Source of the DNA: an uncultured Eggerthellaceae bacterium
Lineage (GTDB): Bacteria > Actinomycetota > Coriobacteriia > Coriobacteriales > Eggerthellaceae
DNA: 64,000 bases
Direction of reading: 5' to 3'
Assembly: GCA_937892845.1 (NCBI GenBank)
Contig: CALBGP010000029.1
Coordinates: 161,289-225,288, forward strand
Position numbers and translations under genes: made by a program. The notes beneath the pieces were generated by a model. It saw only the letters and a list, made by a program, of their open reading frames with translations. It was not told the DNA's origin and did no database searches. Positions 53,100 through 61,519 of this stretch are shown here, in pieces. How positions within the stretch are numbered: the first letter of the stretch is position 1; each line of letters starts with the position of its first letter.

Positions 53100-53747
53100 A
53101 TGGCAGAGACCACCATACAGATCACCGAACTCCCTCGTGATGCGGCAAGCGAATACGCCGGCTACATTGCGCAATTGCACCTGCCCCGGTACCGGGAGCT
53201 GCCGGACATCGACCTGTACATGGACCAGGTGCTCACCTACGTGGAAAATCACCTGCGCCCCCTCGTTTCCGCCGATGAGAAGCTGCTGACGGCCTCCATG
53301 GTGAACAACTACGTCAAACAGGGCATCATCCCCACCCCGAACGCGAAGCGCTACGGCAGGGGCCACGTTGCATACCTGATTGCAATATGCCTGATGAAAC
53401 GCACGTTCTCTATGAACCACATCCTGCGCATGATCGGTGTGCAGAACGAAACGCACGACGTGGCGCAAGCCTATGATTTCTTCTGCTCAGTCTTCGAAGA
53501 AAGCCTGCGCATGCTGTTCTGCGGCGCCACCGAAACGCAGGCCATCGGATCTTGGCGCATCGAAGAGCCCCATGGCTACGCATTCTCTCTGAGCATCGTG
53601 GATTCAAGCGACCTCACGCCGGAGCGCCGCCTGGTCATATCTGCAGCAACCTGCACCGCCAACAGGATTTTCGTCGAAAAGAGCTTCGAGCTTACTGAGG
53701 AAACGGGATCGGTTCCGCCCCACCAGACTTCGAGATCGAAAGCATGA
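53100..53747 (+). CDS. DUF1836 protein, probable MerR-like regulator
   Basis: 215 residues. A DUF1836 core (about residues 25-140) contains LLTASMVNNYVKQGIIPTP, a winged-helix start of MerR type, and GRGHVAYLIAICLMKRTFSM. It is divergently placed to degV, so it probably regulates it. The 3' end overlaps the YgbA-like gene by ATGA, so the two are translated together. Confidence 0.78.
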   Translation: MAETTIQITELPRDAASEYAGYIAQLHLPRYRELPDIDLYMDQVLTYVENHLRPLVSADEKLLTASMVNNYVKQGIIPTPNAKRYGRGHVAYLIAICLMKRTFSMNHILRMIGVQNETHDVAQAYDFFCSVFEESLRMLFCGATETQAIGSWRIEEPHGYAFSLSIVDSSDLTPERRLVISAATCTANRIFVEKSFELTEETGSVPPHQTSRSKA

Positions 53748-54223
53748 CGGCAATGGAAAACGAACAGCACAGCGCCCCAGAACAGGGGCAAAGCATCGAT
53801 TCGCTCAGCGAGAAGATCTTCGCCCTGCAAAAAGAACGCATTCTGGAGCGTTTTTCCGACAAGGAAGTGGCCCGCGATATAACCACTTTGGCGGGCATGG
53901 TTCAAATCTATTGCGAGGACCATCATGACGCGGATGCGCGCGAGCCGTTTTGCAGCCACGCAACCGAAGCGGGCGTATACCCCGCACGCAAGCAGGTCCG
54001 TCTCTGCCCGGATTGCGCCGAGCATTTGCGCTACGGGGAAATCAGAAGGGCGCTGTGCACGAAAGATCCCCGGCCATCATGCAAAACCTGCAAGAACCAC
54101 TGCTATGCAGAAGACGAAGCGGCCTGGCAGCGCATGACCATGGCCTACGCCGGACCGCGCGCCATGTTTCGCGGACTTGCACTCGACGCCATCAGGCACC
54201 TGATACAAACGCGCCTCTCCTGA
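53744..54223 (+). CDS. YgbA-like (nitrous-oxide-stimulated promoter family) cysteine-rich protein
   Basis: 159 residues. After a polar N-terminus come DITTLAGMVQIYCEDHH, then a cysteine series: VRLCPDCAEHLRYGEIRRALC and SCKTCKNHCYAEDE, and a family-typical YAGPRAMFRG ending. The cysteines suggest a metal or Fe-S site. In enterobacteria the homologue is induced by nitric oxide. Here it is coupled to the DUF1836 gene. Activity unknown. Confidence 0.75.
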   Translation: MTAMENEQHSAPEQGQSIDSLSEKIFALQKERILERFSDKEVARDITTLAGMVQIYCEDHHDADAREPFCSHATEAGVYPARKQVRLCPDCAEHLRYGEIRRALCTKDPRPSCKTCKNHCYAEDEAAWQRMTMAYAGPRAMFRGLALDAIRHLIQTRLS

Positions 54224-56347
54224 TTACATTCCGTGACGGCTGCGCCGTTGCTGGAATTGCCTGTCGCCTTGCACGTCGCGATCAGCCGCGGGCCGCACAT
54301 CTGGAGTCTGGTTCTCCGCCGACCCGTCCCGCGATGCGCGCAGACTCAGCGCCTTCCAGCTCATGGGGCCGTCTTCCGGAGCAACCGCGATCACCGGCGG
54401 CTCTTCGTAGATGCGAGAACGCACGGACTCCCTATCCTCAAGCCTGATTCTCGCCGGTGCCGCAGTGCGGCCGGATCCAGCAGGACGGCCCGGCGCCGCG
54501 GTGCGCCCGGATCCAGCGGGACGGCCCGGCGCTGCGGTGCGCCCAGGTGCGGGAGCGCGAAGCGGCGCGGCGTTGCGGCGTGCGGCCTGCGGGCGACCGG
54601 AGGCGGGCATCTTCGCCATTTCACGCGACGAATCTGCGGGTGCGGCGGCAGATGCAAAGCCAGCACCGGAATCAGAATCAGAGTCCTTCGCGAAATCCAG
54701 ACGAATGGTGATGTATTCCCAGATCAGCAGCACGAACAGGATGCTCATGATGATGAGATACCCTATCACGGCGCCCGGCAGGCCCGTGAAATTCACCAAC
54801 AGAACCGGAATGAACAGAGAGAACCCGAACGTGATCAGATACAGCTTCATGATGGCGGCCTGACGACGCAGCACCGTGATGACCTGGTAGAGAAACTCGA
54901 TGGCAGCAGTCATGCCGCCGGCCGCGATCATGATGTAGAACAGGTCGCGGAACTGGTCGAAGTCAAGGCCGTAAAGGAAGTTCATGATAGGTATGCCGAT
55001 GGTGCCTATGACCACCATGGCTGCAAACGTCACCACAACCGTGAGCGCCAGGATTGCCACAATGATCAAATCGAAGCGGCGGCGCTTGCGACGATCGGCC
55101 CATACGGCCGCCATGCGAACCAACAGCGGCTTGTAGACGAAACCTACCATCAGAAGGATGGCATGAGCCGGGAAATACATCGCGTTGAAGTAGAGTTGGT
55201 TGTCGTAGCTGAGCACGCCCTCCATCACGAACTTCGGCATGTTGTCGATGAGGTTGTACATGAACAAGGCGACGAACAGCGGGAAGCACTGTTTGAGGAT
55301 GGACAGAACGCTTGCCATGCTCCAACCGCTTGAACGCGGCGTCTCAAGGAACGCGAGCGGGAGCGTGAGCAGCAGAAACGTCACAAACGCAGCCACAGCC
55401 ATGGCAACGCTGGCAATCCCCACGTTGCGGGTGATCAGCAGCACGAACGAAAAGACAACCACGGCCGCCAGCGACCGGAGGGCCTGCGAGATGCCGGCAA
55501 GGTAGAGCTTGTCAACCTGCTGCAAACGGCCCTCGTAGACATCGGCCAGGCCATCGATCATCTTGTAGAGATACACGCCCATGCAGATGACGAACATGTC
55601 TTCGCCATATCCACGCACAAAGCAGTACCCGATGCCCGCAATCACCATGATCACGCAGGTGATCACGCGGTTGATCTGGTAATCCGAAAACGTGTGCTCC
55701 TCATCCAGGTCGGAAACCTGATAGGTTCGCACGCCGTAATTCGCCACGAACATGAGCAGCAGGCCCGTGACGAACGCCATGGAGAACATACCGGCCGCTT
55801 CGACGCCCGCGAGCTGGGTGACCACGATGGTGAGCAGGGGGAACACGCCGCCCCACAGGCCGATTCCTATGGTGTTCCACACGTAATCGCGCGTCGTGCG
55901 ATGCGCCGCGTACTCTTCTTCCTGGTCGGCCAGCGATCCATCCGACACCGCGCCCACAAGGCGGTTGAACCACTCGTTGATGATGCGGCGCAGGAAGCTT
56001 GGCTTGCGCGGTTTGCGCTGCTTGCGCCCACGACCGCCACGGGTTCCGCGGCCGGCGGCATCCGCGCCTGCGAACGCTTCGGCTTCGCGCGATGCATGCG
56101 CTCCGGCTCCGGAGGGAAGCGCCGCATGGGCGCCCGTGGCGGCAGGATTGTCGGTTCTGATCGGACCGGAGACGGGCGGCATGGACTCCGTGGTGGATGC
56201 CAGCCTGCCGGGAAACGGGATGGAGACCGAAGGCGGCAGGTCAAGCCCCGATGCCGAAGTCCTCTTCGGCATGCGCTCCGCAGCGGCGTGACGTCCGCGG
56301 ACCGTCGGTTTTTCTTCTTCGATGCCCATGCGCAGTCCAGTTTCCAT
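54224..56347 (-). CDS. Polysaccharide flippase-like membrane protein (MVF/Wzx superfamily) with long polar tails
   Basis: About 707 residues from ATG 56347 (weak ribosome-binding site; ATG 56329 is an alternative, and the frame is open to 56485). The N-terminal roughly 150 residues are polar and Gly/Ala/Arg-rich. About twelve to fourteen membrane helices follow (from RDYVWNTIGIGLWGGVFPLL to LIIMSILFVLLIWEYITI) in the arrangement of lipid-linked oligosaccharide flippases. The C-terminal tail of about 150 residues carries (AAPGRPAGSGRT) repeats. No glycosyltransferases are adjacent, so its substrate is open. Confidence 0.7.
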   Translation of the reverse strand: METGLRMGIEEEKPTVRGRHAAAERMPKRTSASGLDLPPSVSIPFPGRLASTTESMPPVSGPIRTDNPAATGAHAALPSGAGAHASREAEAFAGADAAGRGTRGGRGRKQRKPRKPSFLRRIINEWFNRLVGAVSDGSLADQEEEYAAHRTTRDYVWNTIGIGLWGGVFPLLTIVVTQLAGVEAAGMFSMAFVTGLLLMFVANYGVRTYQVSDLDEEHTFSDYQINRVITCVIMVIAGIGYCFVRGYGEDMFVICMGVYLYKMIDGLADVYEGRLQQVDKLYLAGISQALRSLAAVVVFSFVLLITRNVGIASVAMAVAAFVTFLLLTLPLAFLETPRSSGWSMASVLSILKQCFPLFVALFMYNLIDNMPKFVMEGVLSYDNQLYFNAMYFPAHAILLMVGFVYKPLLVRMAAVWADRRKRRRFDLIIVAILALTVVVTFAAMVVIGTIGIPIMNFLYGLDFDQFRDLFYIMIAAGGMTAAIEFLYQVITVLRRQAAIMKLYLITFGFSLFIPVLLVNFTGLPGAVIGYLIIMSILFVLLIWEYITIRLDFAKDSDSDSGAGFASAAAPADSSREMAKMPASGRPQAARRNAAPLRAPAPGRTAAPGRPAGSGRTAAPGRPAGSGRTAAPARIRLEDRESVRSRIYEEPPVIAVAPEDGPMSWKALSLRASRDGSAENQTPDVRPAADRDVQGDRQFQQRRSRHGM

Positions 56348-56428
56348 TCCGTGATTTGAAGCCCATCGACCCGTGTACCGCCAGCTGTCGAAAGCCGCAG
56401 CCGGCAGAAGCGCCGGCAAGCAGAACGT

Positions 56429-56473
56429 CAGCCGACCGAAGAGCAGCCGACCGAAGAGCAGCCGACCGAAGAG
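56429..56473. repeat. 15-bp tandem repeat x3 (CAGCCGACCGAAGAG)
   Basis: Exact units at 56429, 56444 and 56459, just upstream of the proposed flippase start. In the open frame they would encode FGRLL repeats. Because the unit is a multiple of three, copy changes would not shift the frame. Confidence 0.9.
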
Positions 56474-56627
56474 CCAGCTGGCCACCTTGCGCTAAACGGG
56501 CCATGCGCGAAATTATAGCGGCGCCGAAGGGTCCGAACGGATTTCTTTGCCCGATGCGCACAATTCGCCATGCGCCACCGGCTCAAACCTCGCGTTGCGC
56601 ACGGCAAACGGACAAGAAACGCATCTC

Positions 56628-56896
56628 TTGTACCATCGGTCAGGAAATTCGTCCTTTAAATCCAAATTCGCAATCTTTTGTACCACGAAAAACCCGAAAA
56701 ACCGCTTTCAGCGGAGCGCTCCACGGCCATTTGAAAAGGGCGACTGATTCAGAGACCGCGTTTCCCCTGGTCATCGGATAGTTCGAATATGCGCATAATC
56801 GCCGTCCAATCCAAGCGTCCGCATTCTCCGGCGCCCAATGGTACAACAGATTGAAAAATTGGATTTGAGGCCTGCAAATTCTGACCCATGGTACAA
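56628..56896. mobile_element. Inverted repeat element with paired TTGTACCA boxes 50 bp apart
   Basis: Each 58-bp end begins and ends with TTGTACCA: boxes at 56628 and 56678 on plus, and at 56839 and 56889 on minus. Read in the same sense, the ends also share GGTCAG, AAATCCAA and CAATCT between the boxes. The 153-bp interior has no gene. It lies in the 740-bp gap between the flippase and the oxidoreductase operon; the rest of that gap shows only a -10-like TATACT at 57049. Confidence 0.55.
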
Positions 56897-57104
56897 AAGA
56901 CGTCGTTTCCGGATGCGCCCGAGAATCCGGACGCGGACCCTGCGCACTTCAAACCATCGCCCCATCCGCAAGAAGACCACGCAACCGCTGGCGGATGAAG
57001 GCCGCCAGGGGAATCCGCCGTCGCGACCGCGATCACCCGCCGAACGATTATACTGAGAGGATTATCGCTTCGACCCATAGGCCGACATCATGAAAGCAGG
57101 ACCC

Positions 57105-58127
57105 ATGATCGAGATTCTCTGGCACGGCCGCGGCGGCCAGGGCGCCTTCACGGCAGCCCGTCTGCTCGGAGCCGCATCGGCGCTGGCCGATGGACGGTTC
57201 GCACTTGCCTTCCCCTCATTCGGACCGGAGCGCCGCGGCGCGCCCATGCGTGCGTTCACTAAACTGGACTGCGCCCCCATAGGAGACCGCAGCGCCGTAT
57301 CCCGCGCGGATTTCGTCGTCTATCTGGACGAGACGCTGCTCGACCCGACCCCGGACGCGGACGGAGTGCCCGCATGCTTCGCCGAACTCAAATCCGGCGG
57401 GCGCATCCTGGTGAACAGCACCCGGACCTTCGACGATGCGCGCATCGTGGCAATCGACGCAGACGGCATCTCCAAGTCCGTTCTCGGGCGCCCCATCCCC
57501 AACACGGCCCTTCTAGGGGGACTCGCGGCGCTGTGCGACGCCGTGAGCGCAGAGGACATCTGCGAAGCCATCCGCCAATACATGCCCGCCAAGCTCCACC
57601 AGGGCAACATCGCCATCGTGCATGAAGCATCCGCGCAGGTCGCACAGGCAAGCGAAGGAACCTGCTCCGAAACCGCGCAGCACAGTCCCCTCCCGGCCGC
57701 CGCACAGGCTGCACCCGCCGGACAGCCCGCGCCCGCGGCTTTGGCTGCAACGGCATCCGCCCCGCGGCGCCGCAACGTGCGCATGCCCGCATTGCGGCAA
57801 ACCGATTTGGACCCGACCGTCTACGCACGCAGCACCTGCTTTGCCGCAGGTAACCTGGTTGCCACCAACGCCGGCTGGCGCAACGAGCGACCCGCGCTTG
57901 ACGAAAGCGCCTGCACAGGCTGCCTGAAGTGCTACATGGAATGCCCCGACGGCGCCGTGTTCAAGCCCGCAGCACCCGAGCCGCCCGCGCCCGCCGGACA
58001 GCCCGCGCCCGCAACCTGCGCCGTTGCCATCGACTACGACTTCTGCAAGGGCTGCGGCATCTGCGTGAAGGCATGCGGATTCGGCGCCCTGGCCATGATC
58101 CCCGAAAGCGAGGCGGATGCCCAATGA
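57105..58127 (+). CDS. 2-oxoacid:ferredoxin oxidoreductase, fused gamma and ferredoxin (delta) subunits
   Basis: 340 residues from ATG 57105 (AGGA 5 bases upstream; ATG 57090 also possible). The gamma domain is residues 1-170, with WHGRGGQGAFTAARLLG and PSFGPERRGAPMRAF. An Ala/Pro linker leads to a ferredoxin domain with CTGCLKCYMECP and CKGCGICVKAC, two [4Fe-4S] sites. A second Ala/Pro linker (PEPPAPAGQPAPA) is inserted between the two cysteine motifs. With the next two genes it would oxidise a 2-oxoacid to acyl-CoA and CO2 and reduce ferredoxin. Overlaps the alpha gene by ATGA. Confidence 0.88.
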   Translation: MIEILWHGRGGQGAFTAARLLGAASALADGRFALAFPSFGPERRGAPMRAFTKLDCAPIGDRSAVSRADFVVYLDETLLDPTPDADGVPACFAELKSGGRILVNSTRTFDDARIVAIDADGISKSVLGRPIPNTALLGGLAALCDAVSAEDICEAIRQYMPAKLHQGNIAIVHEASAQVAQASEGTCSETAQHSPLPAAAQAAPAGQPAPAALAATASAPRRRNVRMPALRQTDLDPTVYARSTCFAAGNLVATNAGWRNERPALDESACTGCLKCYMECPDGAVFKPAAPEPPAPAGQPAPATCAVAIDYDFCKGCGICVKACGFGALAMIPESEADAQ

Positions 58128-59326
58128 AACGGTTCCTCTCCGGCGACGAAGCCTTCGCCGAAGGAGTGCGCTTGGCGCGCCCCCAGGTCATCTCCGCATA
58201 CCCCATCACCCCGCAGACGGTCGTGGTTGAGCGTCTGAGCGAAATGGTGGAGGCCGGCACGCTTGATGCCGAGTACGTGCACGTGGAGTCGGAGCACTCC
58301 GCGCTCTCGTGCGCCATCGGCGCTTCGGCAACCGGCGCCCGCACGTTCACGGCAACCTCCAGCCAAGGTCTGCTGTACATGGCGGAGTGCCTGACTTACG
58401 CCTCGGGCGGACGATTCCCCATCGTCATGATGAACGCGAACCGCGCCACCGCGCTGCCCTGGAACATCTACGGCGACCAGCGCGATTCGCTGGCGCTGCT
58501 CGATCACGGCTGGATCCAAGTCTATGCCGAGGACAACCAGGAGGCGCTTGACCTGGCGCTCATGGCGTACGCGGTCGCCGAAGACCCACGCGTGGCCACA
58601 CCCGTGATGGTGAACCTGGACGGCTTCGCCCTCACGCACACCTACGAAATGGTCGACGTGCCCGAACCCGCGCAGGCCGATGCGTTCCTGCCGCCATACG
58701 AGACGGCGAACCGATTCGACTTCGACGAACCCGTGAACATCGGCTATTCGGCCGGCCCGGAATACAACCGCTACTACAAATACTGGGAGCATCGCGACAT
58801 GTGCGCCGCAGAAACCGTGGTCGAAGAGGTCGAAGGGCGCTTCGCCGAAACCTTCGGCCGCAGCTACCCCGGCATGGTCGAAGCGCTGAACTGCGAAGAT
58901 GCCGACGTCGTGCTGGTCACGCTGGGCTCGACCGCAGGACTTGTCCGCGGCACCGTGGCCCGGCTTCGTGCGGCCGGACGCAAGGTGGGCCTGCTGAAGA
59001 TCCGCTACCTTCGCCCCATGCCGGCGCGCGCCGTCGCCGAGGCGCTGCGCAGCGTGAAGGCCGTAGGCGTACTGGAGCAGGACGTCTCCTTCGGCGCCGA
59101 AGGGACCGTGTTCACCAACGTCAATTCCGTTCTGCATCAGGCCGGCAATTTCGCCCCCACGTTCAACTTCATCGGCGGCCTGGGCGGCGACGACATCTCG
59201 GACGCCCAGGTGGAAGCCATGCTCGATGCGCTTGAGAAGACAGCCGCCGAAGACCCCGGGCAACCGTCCCTGCCCCGCGTGTCCTTTTTGGGCATCGACT
59301 TCACCACTGAAACGGAGGTGCGCTAA
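58124..59326 (+). CDS. 2-oxoacid:ferredoxin oxidoreductase, alpha subunit
   Basis: 400 residues from ATG 58124. PorA/VorA features: VISAYPITPQTVVVERLSEM, VESEHSALSCAIGASATGAR, TSSQGLLYMAE and NANRATALPWNI. The C-terminal domain binds the CoA/transketolase-like part (LGSTAGLVRGTV, KIRYLRPMP). Pyruvate is the likeliest substrate by frequency, but a branched-chain 2-oxoacid cannot be excluded. The beta gene starts directly after the stop. Confidence 0.9.
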   Translation: MKRFLSGDEAFAEGVRLARPQVISAYPITPQTVVVERLSEMVEAGTLDAEYVHVESEHSALSCAIGASATGARTFTATSSQGLLYMAECLTYASGGRFPIVMMNANRATALPWNIYGDQRDSLALLDHGWIQVYAEDNQEALDLALMAYAVAEDPRVATPVMVNLDGFALTHTYEMVDVPEPAQADAFLPPYETANRFDFDEPVNIGYSAGPEYNRYYKYWEHRDMCAAETVVEEVEGRFAETFGRSYPGMVEALNCEDADVVLVTLGSTAGLVRGTVARLRAAGRKVGLLKIRYLRPMPARAVAEALRSVKAVGVLEQDVSFGAEGTVFTNVNSVLHQAGNFAPTFNFIGGLGGDDISDAQVEAMLDALEKTAAEDPGQPSLPRVSFLGIDFTTETEVR

Positions 59327-60244
59327 ATGGCCATCAACGCCAAAACCATCAGCGACGACGAGCTCTTCTTCGGCCACAAAGCCTGCGCTGGCTGCGGCGG
59401 CTCGCTCGTACTGCGCCACGCGCTCAAGGTGCTGGGACCCAACGCCGTATCCGCACTGCCCGCAGGCTGCATGAGCGCCGTCGGGTTCAACTTTCCCCAG
59501 CTCAGCTTCGCAAACAACGCCATGATCACCCCGTTCGCGGCCACCGCCGCCGTGCTCACGGGCATCGAAGCCGGGCTGCGCGCACAGGGCAAGAAGCCCG
59601 ATGACTGCACCGTTGTGGGGTTCGCGGGCGACGGGGGCACGGCCGACATCGGGATCCAGGCGCTCTCCGGCGCCATCGACCGCAACGACGACGTGCTCTA
59701 CATCTGCTACGACAACGAGGCGTACATGAACACGGGCATCCAAAAGAGCTCGCTGACACCGTTCGGGGCGAAAACCACCACCACGCCCGCCGGCAGCAAC
59801 GTGCGCGGGTGCCTGACCCAGAAGAAGAACATGTTCGAGATCGTAGCCGCACACGGCATCCCATACGCCGCCACGGCCAGCGTGGGCTACCTGAACGATT
59901 TCATCCGCAAGCTCGAACGCGCCAAAGAGATCCGCGGCACGCGCTACATCCACGTGATTGCCCCCTGCCCCACCGGCTGGGGCTGCGGCGTGGATGAGAC
60001 CGTGGACATTGCGCGCGACATCGTGGATTGCGGCCTGTGGTACCTGGCCGAATACACGGGCGAAACGGTGTGCGGCGTACCGGGCGGACAGTTCAAGCTG
60101 AACCGCAATCCGCGCGAATTCGCCAGCGTGGAGGCGTACCTGCGCAGGCAGGGCCGCTTCAAGCAGCTGACCGCCGAGGACATTGCAGCCGTCGAAGCCG
60201 GGCGCGATACGAAGTGGGCCGCCATCCGAGAGCAGTGGAAGTAG
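59327..60244 (+). CDS. 2-oxoacid:ferredoxin oxidoreductase, beta subunit (TPP-binding)
   Basis: 305 residues. ACAGCGGSL near the start and CGVDETVDIARDIVDCG near the end provide Fe-S cysteines of the PorB type. The TPP site is GFAGDGGTADIGIQALSGA followed by YICYDNEAYMNTGIQKS. GGAGGT lies upstream. It completes a three-gene gamma-delta, alpha, beta operon, which supplies acetyl-CoA (or another acyl-CoA) and reduced ferredoxin in anaerobes. Confidence 0.92.
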   Translation: MAINAKTISDDELFFGHKACAGCGGSLVLRHALKVLGPNAVSALPAGCMSAVGFNFPQLSFANNAMITPFAATAAVLTGIEAGLRAQGKKPDDCTVVGFAGDGGTADIGIQALSGAIDRNDDVLYICYDNEAYMNTGIQKSSLTPFGAKTTTTPAGSNVRGCLTQKKNMFEIVAAHGIPYAATASVGYLNDFIRKLERAKEIRGTRYIHVIAPCPTGWGCGVDETVDIARDIVDCGLWYLAEYTGETVCGVPGGQFKLNRNPREFASVEAYLRRQGRFKQLTAEDIAAVEAGRDTKWAAIREQWK

Positions 60245-60448
60245 CGCGGCCCGCCCTCGGCCTACGACCCCACTGCCGCACGGCTCCAAGGCCCCAAGAC
60301 TCCACGGCCGCAACCGCTCCTCCGACCGTCCGTCGTGAACCTCCGACCGTCCGTCGTGGACCTCGGGCTGCCGCCGCAATTCGTCCGCCCCGAACCGCGG
60401 GCGAATTGTGAAGACCCTGTGCTGATGGATATTCCCGGGGGCGTGGTG

Positions 60449-60477
60449 TTGCAATTCCCCAGGAAACCGCGTAATAT
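60449..60477 (+). promoter_or_regulatory. Promoter of tRNA-fMet
   Basis: TTGCAA (60449-60454), 17 bases, TAATAT (60472-60477), 30 bases before the tRNA. Both boxes are close to the sigma-70 consensus. Upstream, at 60320-60362, a 21-bp direct repeat (CTCCGACCGTCCGTCGTG) occurs twice in the otherwise empty gap. Confidence 0.75.
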
Positions 60478-60506
60478 ACCAATTCGCACTTCGGTGCTCA
60501 ACATAT

Positions 60507-60583
<77 letters not shown>

Positions 60584-60590
60584 ACTATTC

Positions 60591-60616
60591 AGGTCAACCA
60601 CTCGGTTGGCCTTTTT
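60591..60616 (+). terminator. Terminator of tRNA-fMet
   Basis: AGGTCAACC, ACTC, GGTTGGCCT followed by TTTT, starting 8 bases after the tRNA. Confidence 0.8.
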
Positions 60617-60762
60617 CTATGAGCAGAACATTGCCAACAGGCAAAACGAGCCCGTACCGATAGTTTTCGGCACGGGCTCTATCATTCACTCCGCCTCAGG
60701 GTTCTATGGCGTGTCTTTCAACGCTCGTAATTCGCAGTCTTCTATCCGCCCATGGCGAACTC

Positions 60763-61060
60763 GTCGCTGGACATTTCGTTGCTACGGCTGGGAACCCGGA
60801 CGGGGACTACGTTGCTCGCCGACAGCATCCTGGCCAGGAACTCAGCGTCCTTGCAGTCCGTCTTCATCCTCCTGTCCGCCTTCAGCTTGATCATCTTGGA
60901 GACCGCCCCGGCCACGACGTCGATGCCCAGCGTTTCGAGCCTCTTCGCAAGGTCGAACCCAGTGACGCCCGACTCATATACGGCCTTGGCGGGCTGGTCG
61001 AGCTTCCTGATCCACTCCGCGACGGATGCCGCGTCGCGCGGGAACATCGCGGCGACGGGA
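60763..61060 (-). pseudogene. IS110-family transposase fragment
   Basis: The minus-strand frame contains EWIRKLDQPAKAVYESG, GFDLAKRLETLGIDVVAG and RMKTDCKDAEFLARML, ending VPVRVPS. This is the DEDD N-terminal domain region of IS110 transposases (the TDxxDAxxLARxL signature). About 95 residues survive of roughly 350-400. The N-terminal start and the whole C-terminal Tnp_20 domain are absent. The 5' side runs into the MITE-like element at 61055, which may have interrupted it. Confidence 0.75.
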
Positions 61061-61285
61061 ACTTTTCCGGGCTTTCTGGCCAGATACGGACGAAATGCAC
61101 GGTTGCCTTCGGAACGTGAACACGGCGAAGAATTCTGCCGCGCTTCTGGCCTGGTAAAACGCCGCTGCGAATTCTGGAAGCGGCCGCAACGTGCCGCGCC
61201 CTGGCCAGATACGGACGAAATGCACGCCGCGCGGCGTGCATTTCGTCCGTATCTGGCCACCAGCCGCGACTACTTTCCCAGGCGC
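61055..61285. mobile_element. MITE-like element with a perfect 56-bp palindrome at its right end
   Basis: GGCCAGATACGGACGAAATGCAC occurs at 61078 (plus) and 61203 (plus), and inverted ending at 61258. The last two are fused into a perfect palindrome at 61203-61258. The outer flanks (GGGAA... on the left, ...TTTCCC on the right) match the 48-kb element. The interior is GC-rich with two GAATTCTG words. No gene. The following 61286-61519 holds only a -10-like TACAAT at 61475-61480. Confidence 0.6.
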
Positions 61286-61519
61286 CAGCGGCAACAAGCC
61301 CTTCAAGCTCCATCCTAAAGAACACTGGTTCGAAGGGGGAGGCAGCACGAGACCCTCGAAGTCATTAGATAGCGAATCGCGCTCGATCGGCAGGCTCCCC
61401 GCCGTCTCGCAAGACCCGCATCGCACGTCGATAGCGCCAGCGGGTTCCAAATCGCGCATACAGAGAAAAAGCTATACAATCAGCTCTCACGAAATCAGTA
61501 ACGGCACGACGGAGATCCT

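Noticed and set aside
61286..61519. Possible conserved short protein in the gap before the LuxR gene
   Set aside because: A readable frame exists on each strand, but there is no start with a ribosome-binding site and no family I recognise; left as unexplained intergenic DNA.
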